Positions 20,328 through 30,994 of a stretch of 64,000 nt of DNA are shown one piece after another (position 1 is the stretch's first letter; every line of letters begins with the position of its first letter). A model generated the notes under the pieces. The model saw only the letters and a list, made by a program, of their open reading frames with translations, searched no databases and was not told where the DNA came from. This DNA comes from Gammaproteobacteria bacterium. GTDB taxonomy: Bacteria; Pseudomonadota; Gammaproteobacteria; Magnimaribacterales; AG-339-G14. Position numbers and translations under genes: made by a program. The stretch is from contig BPAJ01000001.1 in NCBI GenBank assembly GCA_019652555.1, positions 522,762 through 586,761 on the forward strand. The letters are read 5' to 3'.

Positions 20328-21731
20328 ATGCAAAAACATCTTCTTCTTTTTTTTGGATTTCTTCTAAGTTATTCATTAGTTGCACAATCTTCGGATGATT
20401 TATGGGGAGATATAAGAGAGAGAATGGTTTTTGATCATGTCTTAGATCATCCCTCGGTTCAATATGAATTGGAAAAATACACTGATAATCAATATGTTAT
20501 TAATCGACTAGCTAAAAATGGACAAAGATATCTTTTTTATACTGTTAGTGAATCTATAAACAGAAACCTTCCAGTTGAGCTTGCTTTGCTGCCTTTTATA
20601 GAAAGTCAGTTTGATCCTTATGCTCAGTCTTCTACAGGAGCATCTGGAATTTGGCAATTTATCCTAAGCACTGCCAGAGAACAAAAACTTAAAAAAAACT
20701 GGTGGTATGATGGCAGAAGAGATATCGTTGCTTCTACTGGCGCTGCCTATGATTATTTAACTAAGCTGCACTCCAAATACGATGACTGGTTACTTGCAAT
20801 CGCTGCCTATAATGCAGGACCCAACAGAATTTCAAAAGAAATAAAGAAAAATTTAGCTAAAGGGCTTCCAACTGATTTTTGGTCTCTGAATCTACCGAAA
20901 GAGACTAAAGCCTATGTTCCAAAACTTCTTGCATTAGTAGAGGTCATTAAAAATCCGTCAAAGTTTAGTGTAGATATTCCTTTTTTGCCTAATAGACCTT
21001 ATTTCCAACTTGTTACTCTTCCTTCTCAAGTTGACCTTATGCAAGTAGCAAATATTTCTGGGCTTAAATTAGAGGTTATCTACGAGCTCAATCCAGGTTT
21101 TAATCAATGGGCAACTGATCCAAATGGTCCGTTTCATATTTTACTGCCTGTTGGAATCGCCGATAGATTTCAGGTAATCCTAGACAATACTGATCCGTCA
21201 GAACTTGTGCAATGGGATAAATATTTAGTAAAAAAGGGTGATACGCTTACGTCAATAGCAAAAAAATATCTTATTGATTTTGCCTTGTTAAAGGAAATTA
21301 ATGGCTTCAAAGACGACACGATCTATGAAAACGAGGAATTAATCGTGCCGAGAGGTCCCAGCTGGATCAAGGACTATCTTAATAAACCAGATATTTATTA
21401 TGTTAAAGCAGGAGATAGTATGTGGTCGATTGCAAAAAAATTTAACGTAACAATTAGAGACTTATCAATTTGGAATGACCTAAATCCAGAAAAATTTCTT
21501 CTTACCGATACTAAAATCCTAATTTATCCTAAATATTTTAAAGAGATAAAACCAAAACCTGTCCCTAAAAATAATATAGCTTATCCTGTCAAAAGAGGTG
21601 ACAGTATAATTAAAATATCTAATAAATTTGGCATCCCAAAAGAATGGATACTTAAATGGAATGATATTCCTGACGAAACTTTAATATATCCTGGTCAAAT
21701 AATTGAATTAAAGCTTTCAGAACTAAATTAA
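20328..21731 (+). CDS. mltD: Membrane-bound lytic murein transglycosylase D with LysM repeats
   Basis: About 467 residues. A signal peptide (QKHLLLFFGFLLSYSLVAQ) is followed by a family 1 lytic transglycosylase domain with the catalytic Glu in LPFIESQFDPYAQSSTGASG, the WQF motif, and AIAAYNAGPNRI. Three LysM-type modules follow: YLVKKGDTLTSIAKKY, YYVKAGDSMWSIAKKF and YPVKRGDSIIKISNKF, each with the peptidoglycan-binding pattern. The signal has no lipobox Cys, unlike E. coli MltD. ATG 20328 is chosen because it gives the signal peptide and sits directly after the gloB stop. It cleaves glycan strands in the periplasm. Confidence 0.9.
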   Translation: MQKHLLLFFGFLLSYSLVAQSSDDLWGDIRERMVFDHVLDHPSVQYELEKYTDNQYVINRLAKNGQRYLFYTVSESINRNLPVELALLPFIESQFDPYAQSSTGASGIWQFILSTAREQKLKKNWWYDGRRDIVASTGAAYDYLTKLHSKYDDWLLAIAAYNAGPNRISKEIKKNLAKGLPTDFWSLNLPKETKAYVPKLLALVEVIKNPSKFSVDIPFLPNRPYFQLVTLPSQVDLMQVANISGLKLEVIYELNPGFNQWATDPNGPFHILLPVGIADRFQVILDNTDPSELVQWDKYLVKKGDTLTSIAKKYLIDFALLKEINGFKDDTIYENEELIVPRGPSWIKDYLNKPDIYYVKAGDSMWSIAKKFNVTIRDLSIWNDLNPEKFLLTDTKILIYPKYFKEIKPKPVPKNNIAYPVKRGDSIIKISNKFGIPKEWILKWNDIPDETLIYPGQIIELKLSELN

Positions 21732-22573
21732 TTTTCCAGTTTTTGAGTATCCCTTGGATCTAAAATATCTCTCAGTCCATCTCCTAAGAAGTTTAATGCA
21801 AACAAAGTAAGAGAAAAAAAAAAAGCTGGAAAGATAAGTAACCACCAATACTCTTCCATGGTATTTGCGCCCTCTCTTATGAGAATACCCCAGGAGCTAT
21901 CAGGTGGCTGTACACCAAGTCCTAGAAAACTTAAAAATGCTTCCAAAAGCATAAATTGAGGTACTAATAATGTTGAATAAATTATCACGGTACCCAAGAC
22001 ATTTGGGATTATGTGCCTTGTTAAAATTCTAAATGAGCTAGCACCCATAATCTGCGCAGCAATGACAAATTCTTTTTTCCTTAATCCCAATACTTGCAAT
22101 CGAACAATTCTTGCCATCGAGAGCCAGCCGAAAGCTCCAATTGAAATAAACAAAAAATAAATATCTCTTCCAAAAATAACTAGAATCAAAATAATAAAAA
22201 TTACAAAAGGCAGCCCGTCCAGTATATCCACTATCCTCATCATCAAGGTGTCTATTTTTCCACCAAAATATCCAGATACAGCACCGTAAGATAAGCCGAT
22301 AGTAATCGCTACAAAAGTAGCTAAAAAACCAACAAGTAATGAGATTCTACTACCATACAAAATTCTTGAAAAAAGATCTCTTCCCAAAACATCTGTGCCA
22401 AGAATATTCTGAAAAGAAGGACTTGACGCACCTAATAGTAAATTTTGTTCCGAGACATCATAGGGAGCTAATAATGGAGCAAAGATTGCAATTAAAATAA
22501 GAAAAAAAGTATACAAAAGAGAATATAAAAGCACTCTTCTCTGGCTTATCTCGCTGAATAAATCTTGCCACAT
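21728..22573 (-). CDS. Peptide-type ABC transporter permease, OppC/DppC family
   Basis: A 281-residue inner-membrane permease with an N-terminal helix, then LGTDVLGRDLFSRILYGSRIS, the hallmark of OppC/DppC. The EAA loop is IIAAQIMGASSFRILTRHIIPN-like (VIAAQIMGASSFRIL), followed by ILDPRD near the C-terminus. It is the last gene of the run TonB receptor, SBP, OppB, OppC and ends 4 bases inside the convergent mltD. No ATPase genes follow, so the complete transporter must borrow ATPases from elsewhere. Confidence 0.88.
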   Translation of the reverse strand: MWQDLFSEISQRRVLLYSLLYTFFLILIAIFAPLLAPYDVSEQNLLLGASSPSFQNILGTDVLGRDLFSRILYGSRISLLVGFLATFVAITIGLSYGAVSGYFGGKIDTLMMRIVDILDGLPFVIFIILILVIFGRDIYFLFISIGAFGWLSMARIVRLQVLGLRKKEFVIAAQIMGASSFRILTRHIIPNVLGTVIIYSTLLVPQFMLLEAFLSFLGLGVQPPDSSWGILIREGANTMEEYWWLLIFPAFFFSLTLFALNFLGDGLRDILDPRDTQKLEN

Positions 22574-23506
22574 TTACTCTAAGCCACCTGAATCTCTCAA
22601 AGTTGGATTTAAAAATGATGCCAAAATATCTGAAATTAATACAAAAGTTAAGGTCATAAAAGTAAATAGAATAGATGTGCCTAAGATCATCGTGTAGTCT
22701 CTATTAAATGCTGCTTGGACATAGAAACGCCCTATTCCATTAATTTGAAATATTGTTTCTACAACAAATGATCCTGCTAAAAGTCCAGCGATTGCTGGCC
22801 CTAAAAAACTTATAACAGGAAGAATTCCTCCTCTTAGCGCATGAACAAAAATTATTCTAGTTTCAGACAAGCCTTTTGCTCTAGCCGTTCTAATAAAATC
22901 CTGTCCTAGTATCTCTAACATCCCTCCCCTAGTAAGTCTTGCAAAAATTGCAGCATAAGCTGTCCCTAAAGTAATAGTAGGAAGAATTTTATCGCCTGGA
23001 TTATCTCCCCATCCATAAACTGGAAAAAAGTCGTACCAGATTCCAAAAATTAAAACCAATATTGGACCTAAAATTATTGAAGGAATACAAATTCCTAATA
23101 AGGAAATAGACATAGGCGCAACATCTAAAAACTTTCCAGGATTAAGAGAAGCCAAAAGTCCTGAGAATACGCCTAAAAAAATTGCAAAAAGAATAGAATA
23201 AACAGCGAGTTCGATTGTTGTGGGTAAACCAGACATAATTAGTTCACTGACTGTTCTTCCTGGATATTTAAACGACGGTCCAAAGTCTCCTTGAATTGCT
23301 CCATACAAATAATTAAAGATCTGAACGTGCAATGGTTTATCTAAGTTGTATGCTTCATTCAACTTTTCAATTATTTCTGGTGAAGCTACTCTTTCTGCAT
23401 CAAAAGGACCGCCTGGAGCGGCGTGAATCATTAAAAAAGTAATAATGACAACTATTAATAAAACTGGGATGTAAGTAAGTAATCTTTTTAAGATTAATTG
23501 AATCAA
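22574..23506 (-). CDS. Peptide-type ABC transporter permease, OppB/DppB family
   Basis: A 310-residue permease beginning MIQLILKRLLTYIPVLLIVV, as OppB-type proteins do. It has HAAPGGPFDAERVASPE, GPSFKYPGRTVSELI, the EAA loop FIRTARAKGLSETRIIFVHALRG and the C-terminal FQINGIGRFYVQAAFNRDY. It would pair with the OppC-type protein directly downstream; the two genes are adjacent without a gap. The substrate class is probably oligopeptides, based on family only. Confidence 0.88.
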   Translation of the reverse strand: MIQLILKRLLTYIPVLLIVVIITFLMIHAAPGGPFDAERVASPEIIEKLNEAYNLDKPLHVQIFNYLYGAIQGDFGPSFKYPGRTVSELIMSGLPTTIELAVYSILFAIFLGVFSGLLASLNPGKFLDVAPMSISLLGICIPSIILGPILVLIFGIWYDFFPVYGWGDNPGDKILPTITLGTAYAAIFARLTRGGMLEILGQDFIRTARAKGLSETRIIFVHALRGGILPVISFLGPAIAGLLAGSFVVETIFQINGIGRFYVQAAFNRDYTMILGTSILFTFMTLTFVLISDILASFLNPTLRDSGGLE

Positions 23507-23510
23507 AATT

Positions 23511-25103
23511 TTATTCCAAGCTTAAAAATTGATAAGGGTTGGTATCTAAAATATTGTTTTGCCAATTTTTAACCCTCTGACTAAGAAGATAAGTTCTTGT
23601 GTAAGTATATAAAGGAATCACAGGCAATTCATCAATTAATATTTTTTCTGCTTTTTCGTAAAGATTATACCTATCGCTTGTAGAAATTTGCGAAGCTGCA
23701 TTTTTTAAAATATTGTCGAATTCAGAATTACTCCAGCCAGTTTTATTATTTCCTCGATTTGTAACCATCATATCAAGAAAGGTAAATGGATCTGGATAAT
23801 CTCCAATCCATCCAGCTCTTGAGATGTCAAATTCTCCTTGAGTTTCTCTAGTTAGATAAACCTTCCAATCAACATTTGTTAAGACGACGTTTAGACCTAA
23901 ATTTTTTTTCCACATTTCTTGTATAGCTTGAGCAATTTTTTGGTGTCCTTCTGATGTGTTATATAAAATTTCCAAAGGCGGATTATTCACATCGTATCCA
24001 CTTTTTTCTAAAAACTCCTTAGCTTTTATAGGGTTAAAATCCAACTTAGTTGTTGGGTTATACCCGTTTTCGTCAGGAGGGGTAAAAGAATAAGAAATTT
24101 TCTGATTTCCTTTTAAAATACTTTTGACTATCAGCTCTCTATCTATAGCTAAAGATAATGCCTTTCTAAAATTTATGTTATTCAAAGGATATTTATTTGT
24201 ATTTATTCTGTAGTAGTAAGTGCCAAAATAATTATGCTCATAAAGTTCATCAGGTCTTTCATCTCTATATCTGTTTATCTTTTCTGTAGGAACAGTGTTT
24301 GCTAAATGAATGCCGCCAGACCTAAAGAGTCTATCTTGAGTAAGTTCATTATCTATTGGAATGAATTCAATTCCATTAATTTTATTTGAAGAATTTCCCC
24401 AATAAAGATCGTTTCTTGAAACCCTCAAAGCTTTATTTATTTCCCAAGACTCAAGTTTGAAAGGACCGTTACCAACAAAATTGTCTACTCTTGTCCATTG
24501 GTTATTTCTGCTGATCATTCCTCCATGTTTTTCAACTGTTTCTGGATGTACTGGCCAAGTTGAATAGTGCGTTAATATATTTAGGAAGTAAGGAGTCGGA
24601 TTTTCTAACTCAACCTTAAGCTTGTTGTTAGTTATCGAAATTCCTACCTGACTAAAATCCTTTATATCGCCTTTGTGAAATTTTTCAGCATTCTTAATGA
24701 CATAAAGCATGTCGGCATATTGAGCCCCTAGATCAGGGGATAGAATTCTCTCCCAAGAATAAGCAAAATCTTCTGGTTTAACTGAATCTCCATTCGTCCA
24801 TTTCGCATCGGGATTGAATATAAATGTATATGACAATCCATCATCGCTGACGTTCCAATCTTCTGCAACTCCAGGAAGAACGCCGTTATTTTTTGGATTA
24901 AAAACTACCAATCCTTCTAACAATGCAAGAAGAATTTTATGTTCTGGAACGCCAGTGACCAAATGAGGGTCAATACCAGATGGTTCAGTGCCGTTTCCCA
25001 AAAGAAGAATTCCTTTTTCAGTATATATATCAACCTTTGATTTTTGTTCAGTACTTTCAGAACAACTTATGAGAAGTATAAGAAAAACTAATAAAAACCT
25101 CAT
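23511..25103 (-). CDS. Peptide-type ABC transporter substrate-binding lipoprotein (OppA/SBP_bac_5 family)
   Basis: A 530-residue extracytoplasmic binding protein. The signal peptide ends in a lipobox-like LLISC, so it should be lipid-anchored. Family landmarks are GNGTEPSGIDPHLVTGVPE, LLEGLVVFNPKNNGVLPGVAEDW, ANDFAYSWERI-like text (PEDFAYSWERIL) and RKALSLAIDRELIV. Its ATG shares one base with the corrected stop of the TonB receptor gene (TAATG), which indicates translational coupling and a shared role: outer-membrane import by the receptor, periplasmic capture here. Confidence 0.88.
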   Translation of the reverse strand: MRFLLVFLILLISCSESTEQKSKVDIYTEKGILLLGNGTEPSGIDPHLVTGVPEHKILLALLEGLVVFNPKNNGVLPGVAEDWNVSDDGLSYTFIFNPDAKWTNGDSVKPEDFAYSWERILSPDLGAQYADMLYVIKNAEKFHKGDIKDFSQVGISITNNKLKVELENPTPYFLNILTHYSTWPVHPETVEKHGGMISRNNQWTRVDNFVGNGPFKLESWEINKALRVSRNDLYWGNSSNKINGIEFIPIDNELTQDRLFRSGGIHLANTVPTEKINRYRDERPDELYEHNYFGTYYYRINTNKYPLNNINFRKALSLAIDRELIVKSILKGNQKISYSFTPPDENGYNPTTKLDFNPIKAKEFLEKSGYDVNNPPLEILYNTSEGHQKIAQAIQEMWKKNLGLNVVLTNVDWKVYLTRETQGEFDISRAGWIGDYPDPFTFLDMMVTNRGNNKTGWSNSEFDNILKNAASQISTSDRYNLYEKAEKILIDELPVIPLYTYTRTYLLSQRVKNWQNNILDTNPYQFLSLE

Positions 25104-27889
25104 TAATTTATCCTCTTAGAAAAATTGAGAAAAATAAATCTACCTAATGGATCATAATAGATGGATAAGTATTTGCGTTACCAGGTACGTAATCGATAGA
25201 TTTTCCATTTAAAGGAGGATTTTTATCTAATATATTATTTATTCCAAAAGAAAGACTAATGTCATCGACCAGATCAACTGAAAAATTCATATCTAAATAA
25301 TAAAAACTATTGAAATTGATTGGATTTGTTAAGTTTGAATCCTCAACACTATCTAGATAGCGTAGAGATAGATTGGTAGATGCATCAAAATTAGAAATTT
25401 TGTAAATAAAATTAAGAGATAAAATATTTTGTATTTCTGGTGAAGGAAGGCCACATATATTTTCATATTTGCCTTTACACTCATTTACCGAAGAATTTGG
25501 AAATAGTTTTATGTTATTTTTATGAAGGTAAGAAAAAAAATTAGTTAATCTTATTTCTCCAAAGGACATAGGCAAATTTTTAGTTATTCTTACGTCTAGA
25601 CCCAAGATTTCTTGACTTGAAACATTTAGACTAGGTCTAGATATTTTTCCAATTCCTTCATAAAAAGTACCAGTTGTTGTATTCCTTTGTATAAGATCAC
25701 AGAAATAAGCATCACCTGATTCCAAACAACTATTTAAAATAAAGGAGGCTTGAGGCGAATCAATTTTGTCTTTAATTAGAATAGAATAAAAATCTAATTC
25801 AAGTTCTATTTCTTTGCTATAAATAAAACTTAGACTATTGGTTGTGGCAGTTTCAGGTTTTAAACCTACATCTCCACCAATTAAAGTATTTATTTGATCT
25901 CTTTCATTTTGAATATTTCCATATTGGAGTGCAGTAACTCCAGTTCTAGAACATTCATTTAAAGATTTAATTGGATTTGCACCAGAACAAGGATCACTAT
26001 CAAGGAAAGCTTGGGATACTCTATAGGGACTATAAAGATCGTTTATATCTGGCATCCTTATTGCTCGTTGATGAGAAAATTTGAATGTATATTTATCGTC
26101 AAATAATTGAACGATGCCAAAATCATAAGTCAATGCATTTTCCTTTAAAGAATAATCAGAATAACGAATACTAAAATTTAGATTTGTATCCGATGAGAAA
26201 GGAAGATAAAACTCTGAAAAAAATTCTTTGACTCTTAGATCGCCGCTCAGATTATATTCAGGATATTGTTGCCGCCAGCTCCATCGGTAAAGTCATCTGC
26301 AATTTTTTTTAAATTTAGTTTTCTGTATTCAATACCTAATGATAAGTCTAAAGACTCTAAATTTTTATTCCCCAAAAGGAAAGATTTGGAAGAAATAAAT
26401 CTAAACTGATCTTCTGATAACTCAGCATCAACGCCTAAAGTAGTTGATATGTAATCCAACGCTTCTTGAGTTACTCCTAATGAAGCAGATTCTTTATTTT
26501 TCCGTCAGTCACAGTGAATATATTCCATGGTTTGCAGTTATTTCCTGTAACGCAAGATGGATTTAAAGCTGTTCCAGTTACATTTAAAGCCTGAGCTGCT
26601 CTTGATTTTGAAATATCGTTTAAATATGAAAAATCAATTTTAGTTTTTGAATTTTGATAATCTAAACTGTATGTCCATTCGTTAGATAATTCTCCTTCCA
26701 CATTGAACATAAACCTATCTGTTGAGTTTTTAAAACTTCTCTGTCTTGGATTCCCTTCAATATTTCTTCTGCTTATGTATAAAGGAGTCGTGTCAGTCAA
26801 TCCAAGACCATTATCAGTGCAAATGGTAGTAAATTGTTGGTTAGATAGAAATGGATTGTTGCAAGGTAGATCTACAGATAGTCCAAAAATTCCAGAATAA
26901 TCAAGCTGAGCAATGGTTTTATAGGAAGAACTAAAATAATCAATATTAAAAGTATGTTTATTTAAATTTTCGAATGTTAATAAAATGCCAAAATCATGTT
27001 TTTTATCCGGTCGAAGAAGATGATTTTTGGATGCAAAATTATAACGAGTTGTGCCTGGAGCAAAAGAATCATTTTGAACATAAAAAGTATCTCCGCCTAT
27101 TGCATTTTCAGTAAATTTTCCTTCAGGGGATGTCGAAGAACCTCGACAAGTGGCATTTCCACTCAAAGCACAAACACTGATATCTCGTTGAGACCAGTTA
27201 ACCTCTTCAGTATTTCTATAATTTATATAGGAAGTTAAGTGTATATTCTGAAAAATTTCATAGCCTAATGAGATTTGAATTGCATCATTGTGCCCATCTG
27301 AAACTGATTTGGGTGCTAAGTTATAGTTATTTGAAGTATGCAAAGAACGTAATCTTTTATCATCATTTTGATGATTATAAAAAGAATGTTGATAAGAAAT
27401 GTCAACACCAGAGAACTTTCTATCTAATTGAAAATTAATAACTCCCCCAATTGCATCTGATCCATAAATAGTTGATTTTCCACCTGTTAGTAGATCAACT
27501 TGCTTGATCAATGACATAGGGATTTGGCTTAAATCTTGTTCTGAAGTACCGCTCATAGGCATTCCAGGAGAAAGTCTTTTTCCATTTAACAAAATTAGTG
27601 TTCTGGTTCCTCCCAGACCTCGTAAACTAACCGATGCAGTTCCAGATGCTTTATTTGAATGATAAGAGGAGTTACTAGGGTTTATTTGAGGAAGAAAACT
27701 TAAAAAATTCTCAATATATAGAGTTCCTCGGCTTTTAATGTCTTCGTTATCGAATGAAGATATTGGGTTCGCAATTAGTAAAGAATCTTTTTTAATTGTA
27801 CTTCCTGTTACATAAAGATCCTCAGTAACTTCTGACATTAATAAACCGCCAAAGAAAAAGGCTATAAAAAATGAAAGTGAATTTCGCAT
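25103..27889 (-). CDS. TonB-dependent outer-membrane receptor (frameshifted in this sequence)
   Basis: The N-terminal frame (26477-27889) has a signal peptide, a plug domain with GTASVSLRGLGGTRTLILLNG and GGKSTIYGSDAIGGVINF, and the start of the barrel. Open pieces at 26247-26459 and 25144-26250 carry the rest of the barrel (HQRAIRMPDINDLYSPYR, then GINNILDKNPPL). Single-base corrections near 26465-26510, 26258 and 25155 rejoin them. The last correction turns a premature end into YDPLGRFIFLNFSKRIN, a proper aromatic C-terminal strand, with the stop overlapping the next start as TAATG. About 925 residues. The plug type is common in receptors for peptides, carbohydrates or siderophores; coupling to an Opp-type binding protein favours a peptide-like ligand. 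Confidence 0.8.
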
Positions 27890-27966
27890 AAAAAGAAAAC
27901 GATTATATTTGATTTAAATTGCGATAAAAAATTTTTTTTTCATGTGAAATGTTAATATTAATTTTA

Positions 27967-28761
27967 ATGTCCTTTCTTAAAGATAAAAAATTCTTAATTG
28001 TTGGAGTTGCTAATAAATTTTCTATTGCATCTGGTATAGCTAAGTCTATGGCGGATCAAGGAGCAGATTTATTTTTATCTTATCAAAGTGATCGACTTTA
28101 CAAAAAAGTTTTACAGGTCGGAGAACCTTTAGGTTGTAAAAATTATTTTGAGTGTGATGTAAGCGATGACAACTCAATAGATAACTTGATAAAAGAAATC
28201 GAAAACAAATGGGGATTTTTAGATGGAATTGTCCACGCAGTAGGATTTGCTCCTGCAAATGAGTTAGAAGGAAATTTCGTTGATGTAGCTACAAGAGAAG
28301 GCTTTAAGATTGCGCATGACATAAGTGTCTTCAGCTTTACTGCATTAGCTCAGAAAGCAAAATATTTAATGAAAGGTAGAAATGCAGCTTTATTAACTCT
28401 TTCTTATTTAGGAGCTCAGAGAACCTTACCAAATTACAATGTCATGGGGGTTGCAAAAGCAGCATTGGAGTCAACGACAAGATACCTTGCGAATAGTATG
28501 GGAGAAGATCAAATAAGAGTTAATGCTATTTCTGCAGGGCCAGTAAAAACTTTAGCTGCTTCAGGAGTAAAAAGTTTTAAAAAAATGCTTTCTTATAATG
28601 AGTCACGAGCTCCACTAAAAAGAAATATTACCACTGAGGAAGTTGGAAATGCTGCGGCTTTTTTATGTTCAGACCTTGCAAGCGGTATTACTGGAGAAAT
28701 CCTTTATGTTGATGCTGGCTTTAACATTACTGCAATGGGTGACTTATCTGAAGCTAATTAA
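27967..28761 (+). CDS. fabI: Enoyl-ACP reductase (NADH), FabI type
   Basis: A 264-residue divergent SDR with the FabI hallmarks: the [16 protein letters not shown] nucleotide site, AVGFAP, catalytic Tyr147 and Tyr157 with Lys164 (YNVMGVAK, spacing Tyr-x6-Lys) and [13 protein letters not shown]. It performs the last reduction step of each fatty-acid elongation cycle. ATG 27967 is preferred over 27949 because it gives the standard [13 protein letters not shown] start. It faces the convergent ppiD gene, a common gammaproteobacterial arrangement. Confidence 0.93.
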   Translation: MSFLKDKKFLIVGVANKFSIASGIAKSMADQGADLFLSYQSDRLYKKVLQVGEPLGCKNYFECDVSDDNSIDNLIKEIENKWGFLDGIVHAVGFAPANELEGNFVDVATREGFKIAHDISVFSFTALAQKAKYLMKGRNAALLTLSYLGAQRTLPNYNVMGVAKAALESTTRYLANSMGEDQIRVNAISAGPVKTLAASGVKSFKKMLSYNESRAPLKRNITTEEVGNAAAFLCSDLASGITGEILYVDAGFNITAMGDLSEAN

Positions 28762-28776
28762 TATAAGAACTTGATT

Positions 28777-30552
28777 CTAATTCTTTAAAAATGTCTCTAT
28801 ATAAGATCTTGCGTTAAGAGACTTCAGAGAACTTTTAGCAGCTGCCCTTTCTTCTTTTTTAGCTAGATTTGTTGAATTCTTAATTTTAGTTAGTCTCACT
28901 ATATAAATGTCTCCATTATCTTGAGAAGAAACAAAAACTGGGTTGTCTAAGGTTACTGTAAATAAATCTCTCAGAAGATTATCAGGCAAAAGACTGCTAT
29001 CTCTTTTTATTAAATTATAAGAATTAAAGTCTGAAATTTTATTTTCTTTTGCTTTTTGTTCAAATATTTTTAATTCATCTAAGATTGTAATTTGCGCTTG
29101 TTCTTTTTGAAGAATTTCTATAATTTCAGGTTCAGATTCTGAGAGTGAAAGTAAAGTTTCATCTTTAACTTCACTAACTTCGTAAAGAATAAAATTACCA
29201 TTACCATCTTCGAAAGGTCCAAAAAATTCGTTACTAATTTCAGTTTGGCTAAATAAATCTTCTGATAGATCAAAAGAAAAAAGTCTCTCCGGAATATTAG
29301 ATTGATTAAAAAGATCGGTTTCTTTTATTTTAAGGTCAAGATCAGAAGAGACTAAATTAAGATTTGAAGAAATATAACTATCTTCAATTGTTGATAATAA
29401 TGTATCGAGTTTTAACTGAGATTTTTCAAATAAAATAAGATCTTTGATTTCAGAATCTGTAAGTAATAATTCATTTTTTTCAGTTATTTTCAAAATATGT
29501 AACGAACTCGACATTTCAATAACATTTGAGAGCTCATCTACTTTTAAATTCCTTATTTCCCTTTCAAATTCATCAGGAAAAACTGTGCCATCAGTAAAAC
29601 CTAAATCTCCTCCAAGATTGTTACTACCAAAATCATCTGAATATTCTAAAACTAAATCCTCAAAAGCCTTAGAGTTAGAGAGTTGCTCTAAAATTGAATC
29701 AGCAATATTTAATTTTTCAATTTTTTCTTCCTCGGAAGAAAAACTTAATTGAATATGGCTCACGCGAGTCTGAGAATCTTGTCTGCTTTCTTCTAATAAA
29801 TTTCTTTCTTGGGTGATTTCTTCTTTACTTACAATTAAAGATTCTTTAAAGACATCATTATTTAAATAGACATATCTTACTGAAACCTTTTTTGGCTCTA
29901 TAAATCTAAATTGATTTTGTTGATAAAAGTTTAAAATATCAGAATCAGGTATTTTTTCATTACCAGCAATTTTATCTAGATCTAATTTATAAAAACTTAA
30001 TGATCTTTGTTGATTCATTGCTCTGATGTAGCTCAAAGCAGAGGATTCCAGAGAAAATTCAGATTTAGAAATAAAGTCACTTAATATATTTGCCAAATAT
30101 TTTGACTTAACTAATTCTCTATAATCATTCACAGAAAGACCAAGACGAGCCATGTACCCGGAAAATAAAGCAGTATCGAACTCGCCATCTGTATGGAAAG
30201 ATATATCTTTGGCTATAGCGTTATTAATAAATTCTTCGGAAAGATTCATTCTAAGATCAGAGGCCTTCTGATATAAAAGTTCTTTAGAAACAATAGAGTT
30301 TTTTGCTATATCTGTAATAACTTCTTCAGAAACCTCGCTTTCAGAAAAAAGAGAAGCTATTCTATTGAATTCTAAATTAAACTCGCCAAAGGAAATTTTC
30401 TTGCCGTTCACACTTAATGGAGAATTTGCTGGCGCTGAAGGATCTGTTAAAAATCCTCCAAAAGTTGCGACAAGACCAAATATAAGTATGGCAACAATTA
30501 TTGAGGAGCTCGAAGAAGAAAGACCTTTTCGAATACTTTGAAGAGCAGACAT
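28777..30552 (-). CDS. ppiD: Peptidyl-prolyl isomerase D, periplasmic folding chaperone
   Basis: A 591-residue protein anchored by one N-terminal helix (SSIIVAILIFGLVATFGGF). A SurA_N-like chaperone region with NGKKISFGEFNLEFNRI follows, then a parvulin domain around residues 260-350 (RVSHIQLSFSSEEE, YSDDFGSNNLGGDLGFTDG) and a long helical C-terminal part. It assists folding of proteins leaving the Sec translocon. It lies downstream of hupB, from which it is separated by a terminator-like hairpin, in the conserved lon-hupB-ppiD order. The parvulin catalytic residues are only partly conserved, as is usual for PpiD. Confidence 0.9.
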   Translation of the reverse strand: MSALQSIRKGLSSSSSSIIVAILIFGLVATFGGFLTDPSAPANSPLSVNGKKISFGEFNLEFNRIASLFSESEVSEEVITDIAKNSIVSKELLYQKASDLRMNLSEEFINNAIAKDISFHTDGEFDTALFSGYMARLGLSVNDYRELVKSKYLANILSDFISKSEFSLESSALSYIRAMNQQRSLSFYKLDLDKIAGNEKIPDSDILNFYQQNQFRFIEPKKVSVRYVYLNNDVFKESLIVSKEEITQERNLLEESRQDSQTRVSHIQLSFSSEEEKIEKLNIADSILEQLSNSKAFEDLVLEYSDDFGSNNLGGDLGFTDGTVFPDEFEREIRNLKVDELSNVIEMSSSLHILKITEKNELLLTDSEIKDLILFEKSQLKLDTLLSTIEDSYISSNLNLVSSDLDLKIKETDLFNQSNIPERLFSFDLSEDLFSQTEISNEFFGPFEDGNGNFILYEVSEVKDETLLSLSESEPEIIEILQKEQAQITILDELKIFEQKAKENKISDFNSYNLIKRDSSLLPDNLLRDLFTVTLDNPVFVSSQDNGDIYIVRLTKIKNSTNLAKKEERAAAKSSLKSLNARSYIETFLKN

Positions 30553-30568
30553 TAAGCAATTATAAAAT

Positions 30569-30599
30569 AAAAACGCGCCCTAAAAATAGGACGCGTTTT
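30569..30599 (-). terminator. Rho-independent terminator after hupB
   Basis: On the minus strand, a G+C-rich stem AAAACGCGTCCTA / TAGGGCGCGTTTT with one mismatch and a short T-rich loop is followed by T's. It sits between the hupB stop (30612) and the ppiD start (30552), so most hupB transcripts should end here, with some read-through to ppiD possible. Confidence 0.75.
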
Positions 30600-30611
30600 A
30601 AAAAAATAAGT

Positions 30612-30881
30612 TTATAAACTATCTTTGAGACTTTTACCGGCCTTAAAGCCAACACCTTTTGATGCTGCTATTTGGATAGTTTCACCAGTTGCAGGATTTC
30701 GTCCCATTCTGGCTGCTCTCTCTCTTACATTAAAAGTTCCAAATCCAACAAGTGCGACAGAATCTCCTTTGCTTAAAGCTCCGGCAATTGAATCTAGTAC
30801 AGCATCTAATGTTCTACTGGCTTCTGCTTTTGAGGTGTCAGTTGCATCAGCAACTGCTTCTATTAATTCGGCTTTATTCAC
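30612..30881 (-). CDS. hupB: DNA-binding protein HU, beta type
   Basis: An 89-residue HU protein. It begins MNKAELIEAVADATDTSKAE, has the dimer core ALVGFGTFNVRERAARMGRNP with the beta-arm GRNPATGETIQI that grips DNA, and ends GKSLKDSL. It compacts and bends DNA in the nucleoid. It is encoded directly after lon, as in E. coli, and is followed by a strong hairpin terminator. Low complexity of divergence makes HU versus IHF easy to separate: the arm and length are HU-like. Confidence 0.95.
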   Translation of the reverse strand: MNKAELIEAVADATDTSKAEASRTLDAVLDSIAGALSKGDSVALVGFGTFNVRERAARMGRNPATGETIQIAASKGVGFKAGKSLKDSL

Positions 30882-30994
30882 TAGTCTCTCTCCTAAATAA
30901 AGTAGTTAAAATCTTTAGACACAATGTCAATAAAGTGATTTAGACATGTAGATATATTTCTGTCAAGCGAGTTTTAAAGCCTGAAACACCTTTT

